Below are positions 36,848 to 50,088 of a stretch of 64,000 bases of DNA, piece after piece. The notes beneath the pieces were generated by a model that worked only from the letters and a program-made list of their open reading frames with translations, ran no database searches and was not told the DNA's origin. Position numbers and translations under genes: made by a program. Position 1 is the first letter of the stretch, and every line of letters begins with the position of its first letter. Source of the DNA: Prochlorococcus sp. AG-355-A18 (GTDB taxonomy: Bacteria > Cyanobacteriota > Cyanobacteriia > PCC-6307 > Cyanobiaceae); assembly GCA_003280985.1 (NCBI GenBank), contig QCDH01000001.1:62001-126000 (forward strand), given 5' to 3'.

Positions 36848-37306
36848 ATGACTGACGTTAATTACTGGCTAATGAAAAGTGAACCTGATGCTTACAGCAT
36901 AGATACTTTACAAAATGACGGTGTAACTTTATGGGACGGAATAAGAAATTATCAGGCTCGAAATTTTATGAGAAAAATGAATAAAGGAGATAGGGTTTTT
37001 TTCTATCATTCGAATTGTAAACCCCCAGGTATTGTGGGACTTATGGAGGTAATAGATCTAAATATTGTTGATCCTACACAATTTGATCAAGATTCAAAAT
37101 ATTTTGATCCAAAATCGAAACCTGATAATCCAAGATGGGATTGTGTTGAAGTAAAATACATCTCTAAATCAACTAAGACTTTAAGTTTACCTGAATTAAA
37201 GATTTTATTTAATGAGGATGAGTTATTAGTCGTAAAAAAAGGAAATAGATTATCGATATTACCTGTCAGAAATGACATTGCAAAAATACTACTAGAAAAA
37301 ATATAA
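36848..37306 (+). CDS. EVE domain protein
   Basis: YWLMKSEPDAYSIDTL...WDGIRNYQARNFMRKMNKGDRVFFYHSN. Confidence 0.92.
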   Translation: MTDVNYWLMKSEPDAYSIDTLQNDGVTLWDGIRNYQARNFMRKMNKGDRVFFYHSNCKPPGIVGLMEVIDLNIVDPTQFDQDSKYFDPKSKPDNPRWDCVEVKYISKSTKTLSLPELKILFNEDELLVVKKGNRLSILPVRNDIAKILLEKI

Positions 37307-37313
37307 AAAATTC

Positions 37314-37565
37314 TTAATCCTTAAAATTCATTGAAAACATATTGCCAATATAAAGTCTCGTTAAATCCCTATTTTGAAAACCTTTTTGCATCAAAAATCC
37401 TGCTATTGCGGCTTGCAGTATTCTGTATTGATCCCAGTTAGGATGCTTTTCAACGAATTCTTTCATAGCCTTTTGAAGATTTTCTTGAAGTTCACATTTG
37501 AAACTTATTACTTCATCTTTATTATTTATTACTTTTGAATTTTCTTCGTAATTTAACTCTTGCAT
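37314..37565 (-). CDS. DUF2811-like protein
   Basis: MKEFVEKHPNWDQYRILQAAIAGFLMQKGFQNRDLTRLYIGNMF. Confidence 0.75.
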   Translation of the reverse strand: MQELNYEENSKVINNKDEVISFKCELQENLQKAMKEFVEKHPNWDQYRILQAAIAGFLMQKGFQNRDLTRLYIGNMFSMNFKD

Positions 37566-37878
37566 ATTGAAAAAAAATTAATGGAATTTAAATCTACAAG
37601 ATGTAGTTTTCTCCAAAATTACTGAATCGTCAACAAGCATTATTAAGAGACAGTCTCAGGTTATAGAATAATGAGAATTCAGTAATAAATTGGGGAGTCA
37701 TGGAAATCAATTTTGTAAATTTAAATCTTACTTAAATATAAAGATTTATATAAAATCAGAAGTTTTCCACATGCTTTAGATCATCAAATAATTTTTTAAA
37801 AAATAATGTGGAAAAGTTGTGAAAAATTTTTTTTGGAAAGGGGAAATTTTTTCTAAAATTTCCAATTTTATTTATCTT

Positions 37879-38250
37879 TTAATCCATTGATTCCCACATG
37901 TTTTTTATTTCATAAAATAAATTTTGTGCTATTGGTATCGGCCAATACATTTCGAAGGATCTAGTTTGTTCTTGACTTTCAAAAACAAACCTTAAACTCC
38001 ATTCATTTTTTTTCCCCTCTAAGTGAATATACCAAGGTGATTGTTCTAATTCTAAAGTAATAGATTCTTCATCCATTAGTTCATCTTTGATAACTAATAG
38101 TTGTTCATTAATTCTTAAGAGTAGAAGGTAAAGTGAATTGAATTCACTTTTTTGTAACTCGATTGACCAATTGTCTACACCAATCAAAAAGCAAAATTTG
38201 CCTTTTTTTGAATCTTTAAGTAATCTCCATCTTTTTTGGTCTTTTACCAA
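37879..38250 (-). CDS. DUF1818-like protein
   Basis: ORF track; W-rich conserved cyanobacterial type; adjacent to rpoZ. Confidence 0.7.
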   Translation of the reverse strand: MVKDQKRWRLLKDSKKGKFCFLIGVDNWSIELQKSEFNSLYLLLLRINEQLLVIKDELMDEESITLELEQSPWYIHLEGKKNEWSLRFVFESQEQTRSFEMYWPIPIAQNLFYEIKNMWESMD

Positions 38251-38252
38251 AA

Positions 38253-38489
38253 TTAGCCTGGAAGTAAATCTGGTTGATCTTGCTCATCACTTAGTTCAAT
38301 AATTGATCTTTGAACGGGTTTAATAGTTGATTCTTCTAATAAGCCATCAAAATCATCAAAACGTCTTTGTTTAGCTCTGAAAGCAATTTTCACTGTAGTT
38401 AAATATCTATTAGTTGATTTTCTTATCAAGCTCTCACCTCTCTTTGCAAGATCATTAGAATCAATTCCTGCATTGTTAGATATGTTCAT
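38253..38489 (-). CDS. rpoZ: DNA-directed RNA polymerase omega subunit
   Basis: [33 protein letters not shown]. Confidence 0.85.
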   Translation of the reverse strand: MNISNNAGIDSNDLAKRGESLIRKSTNRYLTTVKIAFRAKQRRFDDFDGLLEESTIKPVQRSIIELSDEQDQPDLLPG

Positions 38490-38587
38490 TAAGAATAATT
38501 TTTTACTATAGGATGTATTTTACAATTTATTCGACCATTTCAAAACATAAATTACAAAAAGAACTTAATTGATTTAAATAATTTCAT

Positions 38588-40156
38588 ATGGAAGAAAGTT
38601 TATCTGGAACACTTGCTATCGATTTAGGGAACACTAATACTGTTGTTGCTTTTCAAGATCAAAAAGATACAAATTCTGTTTTAGTTGAAATACCGAATAT
38701 TACATCATCACCAGGAGTTATTCCTTCAGCAGTTTGGTTTGAGAAACCTTCAAAGATTACAAAAATTGGTATTAGTGCTCTAAAGATGAGGGATAACTCA
38801 AATTCTGATTTATTTTTTCATTCGAACTTTAAAAGATTAATTGGAAATTCCATTGAAAAAATTAACCAAAAAAATATTTTAAACCCTAATGAATGTGGTG
38901 AAAAATTTTTTCAAGTTTTGTGGGCAAACATTCCGCACAAGTATGAGATCAAAAGACTTGTTTTAACTGCTCCAATAGATACCTATAAAGGATACAGAGA
39001 ATGGTTAGTTAACCTTTGTGAGGAAATATCTGTAGATGAAATAGCCCTTGTTGATGAGCCCACTGCGGCAAGTTTAGGCATAAATGTACCATTAGGATCA
39101 AAAATTATGACACTAGATATTGGAGGAAGTACAGTCGATATGAATATAGTCAAAATAGAGGGAGGAGAAGGAAAATTAGGTCCAATAGCTGAACTATTAA
39201 AATTTAAAGGTAATGATGTAAGCTCAATTTCAAAACAAAAGATAAGGTGTGCTGAAATAATTGGAAAAACAGGTTCAAAAATTGGTGGGAAAGATATTGA
39301 TCAATGGATAGTTGATTATTTTATTCCAGGTAATAATTATATTAATAACCTTTCTAAGGCAGAAAAAATAAAATGTAAACTAAGCTCATCTGTAATCAAA
39401 TATGAAAAAAAATATTCAATTAAATTATTTACTGAAAAAAATAACGAAAGTGAATATTACCTTAGTAAAGAAATATTTGAGAAAATACTCATTGAGAATA
39501 ATCTTTTTAATCACCTTAACTCTTTATTAAAAGATTTATTAAATCAAGCAAGAGGTAAATTTTGTACAGTTGACGACTTAAATGCAATTGTATTGGTTGG
39601 TGGAGGAACTCAAATACCGTTGATTAAAGAATGGATAACAAAAAAAATTCCAAAAATTCAAATAAAGTCCCCCCCCCCGATTGAATCAATAGCTTTGGGA
39701 GCTTTAGCAATGACCCCGGGGGTAAAAATTAAAGATATATTAAACAAAGGATTATCTATAAGATTATTTAATAAAAGAGAGCAAAAACACTTTTGGCATC
39801 CTATTTTTTGCAAAGGTCAAACATGGCCAACAGAAACACCCTTTAAACTGATCCTTCAAGCCAGTAAAAAGAATCAGGAAATATTCGAAATAATAATTGG
39901 AGAGACACAAAAAGAAAGAGCATATGATGTTATTTTTGAAAATGGATTGCCAAAGTTATCAGAGATTCAAAATGAAGAAGAAATCATAAAATGGGACAAA
40001 AAACCACTCAAAATAGTATTAAAAAATAAGTCTAATATTGGAGAGGACACCTTAAAACTTTTTTTTAAAATCACGAAAAATGCTGATTTACTAGTCAAGT
40101 GTTTTGATATTAAAGATGAATTTTTTGGAGAATATAATTTAGGAAAAATCTTCTGA
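38588..40156 (+). CDS. Hsp70-family (DnaK-like) protein
   Basis: AIDLGNTNTVVAF; LDIGGSTVDMN; VLVGGGTQIPLI; IESIALGALA. Confidence 0.88.
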   Translation: MEESLSGTLAIDLGNTNTVVAFQDQKDTNSVLVEIPNITSSPGVIPSAVWFEKPSKITKIGISALKMRDNSNSDLFFHSNFKRLIGNSIEKINQKNILNPNECGEKFFQVLWANIPHKYEIKRLVLTAPIDTYKGYREWLVNLCEEISVDEIALVDEPTAASLGINVPLGSKIMTLDIGGSTVDMNIVKIEGGEGKLGPIAELLKFKGNDVSSISKQKIRCAEIIGKTGSKIGGKDIDQWIVDYFIPGNNYINNLSKAEKIKCKLSSSVIKYEKKYSIKLFTEKNNESEYYLSKEIFEKILIENNLFNHLNSLLKDLLNQARGKFCTVDDLNAIVLVGGGTQIPLIKEWITKKIPKIQIKSPPPIESIALGALAMTPGVKIKDILNKGLSIRLFNKREQKHFWHPIFCKGQTWPTETPFKLILQASKKNQEIFEIIIGETQKERAYDVIFENGLPKLSEIQNEEEIIKWDKKPLKIVLKNKSNIGEDTLKLFFKITKNADLLVKCFDIKDEFFGEYNLGKIF

Positions 40157-40163
40157 AAGATAG

Positions 40164-40700
40164 CTATTCAAGAAAAACTCCTTCTTCATTATCAACTTTA
40201 TTTAAACGCAAACTAATACTTTCGGTTTTACTAGTTGGCACTTTTTTACCACAAAAATCTGGTTGAATAGGTAATTCTCTATGACCTCTATCAACCATTA
40301 CTAATAACATCACTCTTTGAGGTCTGCCCCATGAATATAAAGCATCCATTGCGGCTCTAATTGTTCTACCTGTGTAAATTACATCATCTATTAAAAGAAT
40401 TTCTTGTTTCTCAATGGGTGTGGGAATATTTGCAGCTTGTATTAGGCGAGTTCCAACTCTATTTTGGTCATCTCTATAAAAAGTTGGATCAATTGTTCCT
40501 TTTCTAACTCTTAAACCTGTTCTAGAGAATAATTCCTTTTCTAGCACTGCGGTCAGCTCAATTCCTCTAGTCGGGATGCCAACCAATAGAAGGTTATCCA
40601 GTTTTTTTACTTTTTCGATAATTTCACAAGTTAAACGCGAAATAGTTTTTCTAAGCTCAACTTCAGTAAGTATTACAATCTTTTTTGTCTTCTTGGACAT
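40164..40700 (-). CDS. pyrR: bifunctional PyrR regulator/uracil phosphoribosyltransferase
   Basis: EILLIDDVIYTGRTIRAAMDAL PRPP motif. Confidence 0.92.
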   Translation of the reverse strand: MSKKTKKIVILTEVELRKTISRLTCEIIEKVKKLDNLLLVGIPTRGIELTAVLEKELFSRTGLRVRKGTIDPTFYRDDQNRVGTRLIQAANIPTPIEKQEILLIDDVIYTGRTIRAAMDALYSWGRPQRVMLLVMVDRGHRELPIQPDFCGKKVPTSKTESISLRLNKVDNEEGVFLE

Positions 40701-40837
40701 GATTTATCAAGAAATTAAATTAAACTAATATTTTCATAAATTAGCAAAAGCTAACTATATTAAATATAAATTGTTAAAGAGTAACGTTTGAAGCTAAATT
40801 TAAGGTTGGATCAGTTAACAATAAATTTGATCTAAAT

Positions 40838-42460
40838 ATGTCAAAGATTAGCAGCAAAAATATAAAAAGATTAAGTGTTCCTCAGAGCCCTGTAGTACTT
40901 GCAATACTAGATGGATGGGGATATCGAAAAGAAGAATCAGATAATGCTATAAAAAGTGCCAGTACACCAATCATGGACTCATTGTGGCACGCTTACCCCC
41001 ACACCCTTATAAGTGCTAGTGGATCTGATGTAGGCCTCCCAGATGGTCAAATGGGCAATTCGGAGGTAGGGCACCTTACTATTGGTTCGGGAAGAATAAT
41101 ACAACAAGAACTTGTAAGGATTTCAAATATTGTAAAAAATAATCAATTAGGCTCGGTTAATGAGTTAAAAGAGATGGCTGCTTTATTAAAGAAAAATAAT
41201 TCTACTTTGCATATCACAGGATTATGTTCAGATGGAGGAGTTCATAGTCATATCGATCACTTAGTAGGTTTAATAAAATGGGCATCTGAAAATAAAATTA
41301 AAAAAGTTGCAATCCATATTATTACTGATGGAAGAGATACTCCTGCAAAAAGTGCCTTGAAATATCTTAATCAAATAGAGTCATGTATAAAAAAATTTAA
41401 CGTTGGTGAAATAGCCTCCATATGCGGAAGATACTGGATAATGGATAGAAATCTTTTATGGGATAGAACAGAAAAAGCATACTCCAATTTGACTGATCCA
41501 GATATTGAAATAACAAATATTGATCCCAAGGATTACATAGAAAAAAGTTATGCCAAAAACATAACCGATGAATTTATAGAGCCTGTACGAATATCTGAAA
41601 ACTATATGAAAGATGGGGATAGTTTGATCTGCTTTAACTTTCGTCCAGACAGAGCAAGACAAATAGTCAAATCCCTCTCAGTCAATGAATTCTCAGACTT
41701 TGAAAGAAAAAATTATCCAAATCTAGATTTTGTTACTTTTACTCAATATGATCCTAACTTTCCCGTTAAAGTTGCATTTCCTCCTGAATCACTCAATAAT
41801 TTTATAGGCCAAATAGTGTCAGAAAACGGACTTAAACAATACAGAACTGCGGAAACTGAAAAATATCCTCATGTAACATACTTTTTCAATGGAGGAGTTG
41901 AAATACCTTTACCTGGAGAAGAGAGACATTTGATTCCATCTCCAAGAGTAGCAACTTATGATTTGCAACCCGAAATGTCTGCTGAGGAATTAACTATTAG
42001 TTGCTCTAAAGCAATTAAAAGCGGGAATTATGCTTTTGTTGTAATCAATTTTGCCAATCCTGATATGGTTGGTCATACTGGCAACATGGATGCAACAATT
42101 AAAGCTATAGAAAAAGTAGATAAATGTGTAGGTCAAATAGTAAATGCTACTGGAGAAATGGGCGGAAGTATCGTTATTACTGCCGATCATGGTAACGCAG
42201 AGGTAATGAAAGGATCTAAAGGAGAACCATGGACAGCACACACGATAAATAAAGTTCCATTAATTTTGATTGAAGGTGAAAAGAGAAAATTACCAAATAT
42301 GGGAAATGAAATTAATTTAAGAGAAAACGCAGGCTTAGCAGATATTGCTCCCACTTTATTGCAATTATTAAATCTACCAATACCAAGAGAAATGACAGGC
42401 AAATCGCTTATTCAAGAAATTGAATTAAAGGGTTATAATAAGGTCGTTCAACACGTCTAA
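40838..42460 (+). CDS. gpmI: 2,3-bisphosphoglycerate-independent phosphoglycerate mutase
   Basis: [33 protein letters not shown]. Confidence 0.97.
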   Translation: MSKISSKNIKRLSVPQSPVVLAILDGWGYRKEESDNAIKSASTPIMDSLWHAYPHTLISASGSDVGLPDGQMGNSEVGHLTIGSGRIIQQELVRISNIVKNNQLGSVNELKEMAALLKKNNSTLHITGLCSDGGVHSHIDHLVGLIKWASENKIKKVAIHIITDGRDTPAKSALKYLNQIESCIKKFNVGEIASICGRYWIMDRNLLWDRTEKAYSNLTDPDIEITNIDPKDYIEKSYAKNITDEFIEPVRISENYMKDGDSLICFNFRPDRARQIVKSLSVNEFSDFERKNYPNLDFVTFTQYDPNFPVKVAFPPESLNNFIGQIVSENGLKQYRTAETEKYPHVTYFFNGGVEIPLPGEERHLIPSPRVATYDLQPEMSAEELTISCSKAIKSGNYAFVVINFANPDMVGHTGNMDATIKAIEKVDKCVGQIVNATGEMGGSIVITADHGNAEVMKGSKGEPWTAHTINKVPLILIEGEKRKLPNMGNEINLRENAGLADIAPTLLQLLNLPIPREMTGKSLIQEIELKGYNKVVQHV

Positions 42461-42483
42461 AGTTAATAAAAATTTTTTAAGCA

Positions 42484-42711
42484 ATGATTCAAATTATTAG
42501 TTGGATTTGGGTATTTTCTGGAGTTCTTCTTATTCTCTTAGTTTTACTTCATAGTCCTAAAGGTGATGGAATGGGAGGAATAGCTGCCAGTGGAAGCTCT
42601 ATGTTTAACAGCGCAAGTAGTGCAGAAGCCTCTCTAAACAAAATAACGTGGACTTTTTTAGTGATATTTTTGTCTCTCGCAATTATTCTTAGCGCTGGTT
42701 GGATTTCATAA
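42484..42711 (+). CDS. secG: preprotein translocase SecG
   Basis: Length and SPKGDGMGGIAASGSSMFNSASSAEASLNKITW. Confidence 0.9.
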   Translation: MIQIISWIWVFSGVLLILLVLLHSPKGDGMGGIAASGSSMFNSASSAEASLNKITWTFLVIFLSLAIILSAGWIS

Positions 42712-42722
42712 AATTCTAATAA

Positions 42723-42751
42723 AAAAGGGATCATTTTGAATGATCCCTTTT
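42723..42751. terminator. bidirectional terminator between secG and groEL
   Basis: AAAAGGGATCATT-ttg-AATGATCCCTTTT perfect 13-bp stem. Confidence 0.85.
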
Positions 42752-42778
42752 ATAAATTTATTAAAAACTATTGTTGAG

Positions 42779-44443
<1,665 letters not shown>

Positions 44444-44467
44444 TTAATAATTTTTGAAACAAATATT

Positions 44468-44779
44468 TTAGCTTACTACAGCTAAAATATCCTTTTCCGA
44501 GAGCAAGACATATTCATCTCCCCCCAATTTAATGTCTGTACCTGCATATTTGCTGTACAAAACTTTATCTCCAATACTCACTTCTGGAGTTTGTCGAGAA
44601 CCATCGTCATTAAGTTTACCAGGGCCCACCTGAGCAACTTCACCAACCTGTGGTTTTTCTTTAGCTGAATCAGGCAAAAGAATGCCCCCAGCAGTTTTTT
44701 CCTCAGATGCGGAAACTTTAATAAATATTCTATCTCCCAGTGGTTTTACTGTAGAGACTGTAAGTGAAACAGCTGCCAT
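44468..44779 (-). CDS. groES: co-chaperonin GroES
   Basis: [33 protein letters not shown]. Confidence 0.98.
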
Positions 44780-44897
44780 ATGTTAAATGGATGATCATGA
44801 TTGGGACGCATTGCGTCATAAAAATGGAAAGAGAAGTTCTCCATCCGTATCATCAACAACATAATCTGCTAAGCGGCAATAAAACCATACTTAAACT

Positions 44898-44913
44898 GTG
44901 CGGGTGGCCGAAC
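44898..44913 (-). promoter_or_regulatory. K-box-like element upstream of groESL
   Basis: Minus strand GTTCGGCCACCCGCAC fits GTTCGG-NNAN-CCNNAC. Confidence 0.65.
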
Positions 44914-44995
44914 CCATTTAACGAATCTACCCATGAGGTGGTAGTATTTTCGGATTATAAGCTGTTTAAATCAGCTATTCATCACCAATCAATAA

Positions 44996-46459
<1,464 letters not shown>

Positions 46460-46501
46460 ATATATTTATATATTTAAAATTACCTTCAATAATTTAAATT
46501 A

Positions 46502-46906
46502 ATGGCAATTTCTCTAAAAGTCTTAGCACCTAATAAAAATGTTTATCAAGGCGAAGCTGAAGAAGTAATCCTTCCTAGTACTACTGGTCAGCTTGGTATA
46601 CTACCAGGGCATATCTCTTTAGTTACTGCTATAGATATTGGCGTTTTAAGACTAAGAATGAATTCCCAATGGAAATCAATAGCCCTAATGGGAGGCTTCG
46701 CTGAAATTGAATCAGATGAGGTCATAGTTTTAGTAAATAATGCTGAAATTGGTTCTGAGATTAATGTTCAAAATGCTGAACAGGATCTTAAAGAAGCAAA
46801 ATTAGCAATAAGCAAATTTTCTGAAAATGAAAAAAATCCAGAAAAAATTAAAGCCTTGAAAGAAGTTTCGAAGGCTGAGGCTTGGATCCAAGCTGCAAAA
46901 AACTAA
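46502..46906 (+). CDS. atpC: F0F1 ATP synthase subunit epsilon
   Basis: [20 protein letters not shown]; downstream of atpD. Confidence 0.95.
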   Translation: MAISLKVLAPNKNVYQGEAEEVILPSTTGQLGILPGHISLVTAIDIGVLRLRMNSQWKSIALMGGFAEIESDEVIVLVNNAEIGSEINVQNAEQDLKEAKLAISKFSENEKNPEKIKALKEVSKAEAWIQAAKN

Positions 46907-46914
46907 ACTAAAAT

Positions 46915-47391
46915 TTAAGCGGTTCCACAAAAAGTTACTTCGGGAAATTTTAATTTAGCTTCTTCTAATTTCTTTGTTTTACCTTCTTCTTGCCAATAAT
47001 TTATTACTTCAGTAGCTTTATTCAAAATTTCTACTCTTTCGTTATCTGTAATCCAACCTTTATTCTCAAGTTCACTTTTTAATTTTTCCCAAGCATCATC
47101 TCTTGGCCAAAAATAGTAAGCAGTAAGAGGGCTTGGACCTCCACCAACTATTTGATCAACTGCTAAGGCAACATTATCTGGTAGCCACAAAACTTTAATT
47201 ATGAACCTTCCTTCGTCAGGCTTGGGGGTATATCCTGATGGTACTCCATCTTCATCAATTGTGGCAGCTGCCAATACAGCAGTGGCACCCATCATTCCTG
47301 AATTTGGAGAAGAATTTATAGACTTTGGGGCATCAGTGTTTTTTTCTTTTTTTTCTGTTGAATTTTGATTTAATTTATCTGATGAGGTCAT
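46915..47391 (-). CDS. Ycf65/PSRP-3 family ribosomal protein
   Basis: [52 protein letters not shown]. Confidence 0.8.
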   Translation of the reverse strand: MTSSDKLNQNSTEKKEKNTDAPKSINSSPNSGMMGATAVLAAATIDEDGVPSGYTPKPDEGRFIIKVLWLPDNVALAVDQIVGGGPSPLTAYYFWPRDDAWEKLKSELENKGWITDNERVEILNKATEVINYWQEEGKTKKLEEAKLKFPEVTFCGTA

Positions 47392-47497
47392 TCAATTATT
47401 TATGTTTAATAAATAATTTATCAGTTTATGGTCACATTTTGATTGATTTATTCAAAATTTCTTGATTTGAATTATTGAGACCTTCTAAACAGGATTT

Positions 47498-47650
47498 TTA
47501 TCTATCATGAGATACTTGATAAAAGTCATAAATTGTAGCTTCCAATGAATCCCAAAGATCTTTAGGGATATCGTTTTCTTCTGCGAACATACCAAGCTGA
47601 CTAGCTAAGCCTCTTGCTAGAGAGAGTTTTGTATCATATGAATCTGACAT
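47498..47650 (-). CDS. hypothetical protein, 50 aa
   Basis: MSDSYDTKLSLARGLASQLGMFAEENDIPKDLWDSLEATIYDFYQVSHDR. Confidence 0.55.
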   Translation of the reverse strand: MSDSYDTKLSLARGLASQLGMFAEENDIPKDLWDSLEATIYDFYQVSHDR

Positions 47651-47708
47651 ACTAATTTTTGAATTTTAAACTTTATAAAAATAATTCTATTGATTGGATA
47701 AGTCAAAT

Positions 47709-49034
47709 TTAAAATTCTAAATCAGAAATTTCTTTTAGTGCAGCAGAACTTAAAACTTCTGGATTTGTATCATTGACCAGAACATCATCTTCTATTCTTA
47801 TCCCGATACCTTTCCATTTTTCATCTATAGGGGGTTGTCCATCAGGGACTGGGAACCTATCACTTATGTAGATACCAGGTTCTACGGTAAGAATCATTCC
47901 ATTCTGTAATGGCACTTCATAATCCCCCATTCTGTATGCTCCAACATCATGAACATCTAAGCCGAGCCAATGACCAGTTCTATGCATGTAAAGATGTTTA
48001 TAAGATTGATTCTCAATTATCTCCTCAGTACTGCCCGACAATAAACCAATTTCTTTTAATCCTTCTATGAGAATTGTTAAGGCAACATTATGAACAGTAC
48101 TAGAATTAGATCCCTTTACAGCGCTCTTAATTGCACTTTTCTGTGCACTCAATACAATTTCATAGATAACTTTTTGCTCATTAGAAAATTTACCACTTAT
48201 TGGAATAGTTCTTGTTATGTCTCCATTGTAATAATCAATTAGTGAGCAGCCAGCATCCACCAATAATAGATCTTCTTTCTTCAAGGGTGAGTTATTTGAA
48301 GTGTAATGCAAAATACAGGCATTATCTCCTGATGCAACAATGGAATTGTAAGCTGGTCCTCTCGCTCCTTTTTCCAGAAAGAATCCCTCTAGAAGACCTT
48401 GAATTTGTCTTTCATTTTTCTTTGATGAGATAGATTCTCTAACTAATTCATGAGCTTCGGCTGAGATTTGTATAGCCTCTTTCATTCTCTTAATTTCAAA
48501 TTCACTTTTAATTAATCTCATCTCATTTAAATAAATTTCTGGAGATTTTATAGAATTTGCACCAAAGCCTAATCTTGAGCGATTTTCAAGTTGTTGTGAA
48601 AAAATTTCTAGTATTATTTTCTCGACTGAGGGATGTTTACCAATAGAAAAAACAAGTTCATCAGAACCATTTATATAGGCTGGGAGTAAATCTCTTAATT
48701 CGTATATTGAGTGAGCCTTATCAGCATTAAACTCTTTTTCAGCACCTTCTGAACCCCATCTAAAGCCATGCCAGACTTCGCTTAGAGGATCTTTAGGAGC
48801 AACAAACATAATAAATCTCTCTCCCTTTGGCTTATGCGATAAGAAAAGAGCGATTGCATCTGGCTCATCGAAACCGGTTAAATACCAAAAATTACTATCT
48901 TGTCTAAACGGATATTCACAGTCAGCATGATGCTTTACGAGATTAGCACTTGGAATGATAGCAGCTTTTCCATTTAATTTATTGAGGAAGATTTCTCTTC
49001 TTTCTTCAAAAACATTATTTTCAGGTTTAAACAT
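47709..49034 (-). CDS. pepP: Xaa-Pro aminopeptidase
   Basis: VDAGCSLIDYYNGDITRTIPISGKF; HRTGHWLGLDVHDVG. Confidence 0.92.
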   Translation of the reverse strand: MFKPENNVFEERREIFLNKLNGKAAIIPSANLVKHHADCEYPFRQDSNFWYLTGFDEPDAIALFLSHKPKGERFIMFVAPKDPLSEVWHGFRWGSEGAEKEFNADKAHSIYELRDLLPAYINGSDELVFSIGKHPSVEKIILEIFSQQLENRSRLGFGANSIKSPEIYLNEMRLIKSEFEIKRMKEAIQISAEAHELVRESISSKKNERQIQGLLEGFFLEKGARGPAYNSIVASGDNACILHYTSNNSPLKKEDLLLVDAGCSLIDYYNGDITRTIPISGKFSNEQKVIYEIVLSAQKSAIKSAVKGSNSSTVHNVALTILIEGLKEIGLLSGSTEEIIENQSYKHLYMHRTGHWLGLDVHDVGAYRMGDYEVPLQNGMILTVEPGIYISDRFPVPDGQPPIDEKWKGIGIRIEDDVLVNDTNPEVLSSAALKEISDLEF

Positions 49035-49107
49035 AGATCGTGTATTGGCGTGTTTAAAAAAAAAATGGAAGAATGAATTAAACAGATTTAGTACCTAATC
49101 TATTTTA

Positions 49108-50085
49108 ATGGAACCAAGTGTTTACGGTTTAGTTATTCTTATAGTTGTTATTTTAATTGGGTCAGCATGTTGTTCGGGAGTAGAAGCTGCTTTTTTAGCT
49201 GTAAATTCAATTCGAATTCTAGAGATAGCCTCTAAGCAAAAACCAAAGAGTTCAGCAAATCAACTCCTTAAACTTAGAAAACATCTTGGTAGGACATTAA
49301 CTGTAATTACAATTACTAATAATGGATTTAACATAATTGGAAGTCTTATTTTAGGTGTATATGGAGCATTGGTAATTAATAGTAGTTATGGCTTAACCCT
49401 GTTTTCAATTGCATTTTATATACTAGTTGTCCTAGTAGGAGAAGTACTACCTAAGGCTCTTGGCACAAGATTCTCGGTTCAAATAGCATTATTATCAGTG
49501 CCTATCTTGAGAATATTGCATACTTTAATGAGGCCATTCCTAATACTAATAGAAAAAATATTTCCAGTTATTACTGCAGAAAATGAAATTTCAACTGATG
49601 AAGAAGAAATTAGACAAATGGCAAAAATTGGAAGCCAAAAAGGTTTGATAGAAGCTGATGAGGCAGCAATGATATTTAAGGTTTTTCAATTAAATGATTT
49701 AAAAGCCAAAGATTTAATGATCCCTAGAGTATCAGCACCTTGTCTTGATGGGTCTTCGAATCTTGAAGAAATTGCAAAACTCATAATGGCTGATAACTCT
49801 CCATGGTGGGTTATTTTGGGAGATAAAGTTGACAAAATACAGGGAGTAGTTCCCCGTGAAAGAATGCTAGGAGAATTAGTTAATGGAGAAAATAAAAAAT
49901 TATTGTCAGAAATTTGCGAACCTGTGGACTACATTCCCGAAATGATTAAGGCAGATCAATTATTAACAAGATTTGACAAGAATCATAAAGGAGTGAAAGT
50001 AGTAGTAGATGAATTCGGAGGATTCGTGGGCATTATTGGTGCAGAAGCTGTGTTGTCTGTTTTAGCTGGCTGGTGGAAAAAATAA
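49108..50085 (+). CDS. CNNM/hemolysin-C-type membrane protein with CBS domains
   Basis: DUF21-like N-terminus; EIRQMAKIGSQKGLIEADEAAMI; CBS pair. Confidence 0.85.
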   Translation: MEPSVYGLVILIVVILIGSACCSGVEAAFLAVNSIRILEIASKQKPKSSANQLLKLRKHLGRTLTVITITNNGFNIIGSLILGVYGALVINSSYGLTLFSIAFYILVVLVGEVLPKALGTRFSVQIALLSVPILRILHTLMRPFLILIEKIFPVITAENEISTDEEEIRQMAKIGSQKGLIEADEAAMIFKVFQLNDLKAKDLMIPRVSAPCLDGSSNLEEIAKLIMADNSPWWVILGDKVDKIQGVVPRERMLGELVNGENKKLLSEICEPVDYIPEMIKADQLLTRFDKNHKGVKVVVDEFGGFVGIIGAEAVLSVLAGWWKK

Positions 50086-50088
50086 ATC

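Noticed and set aside
37763-37863. Chromosomal replication origin
   Set aside because: Only three DnaA-box-like sites and no dnaN/dnaA nearby; reported only as a possible auxiliary site
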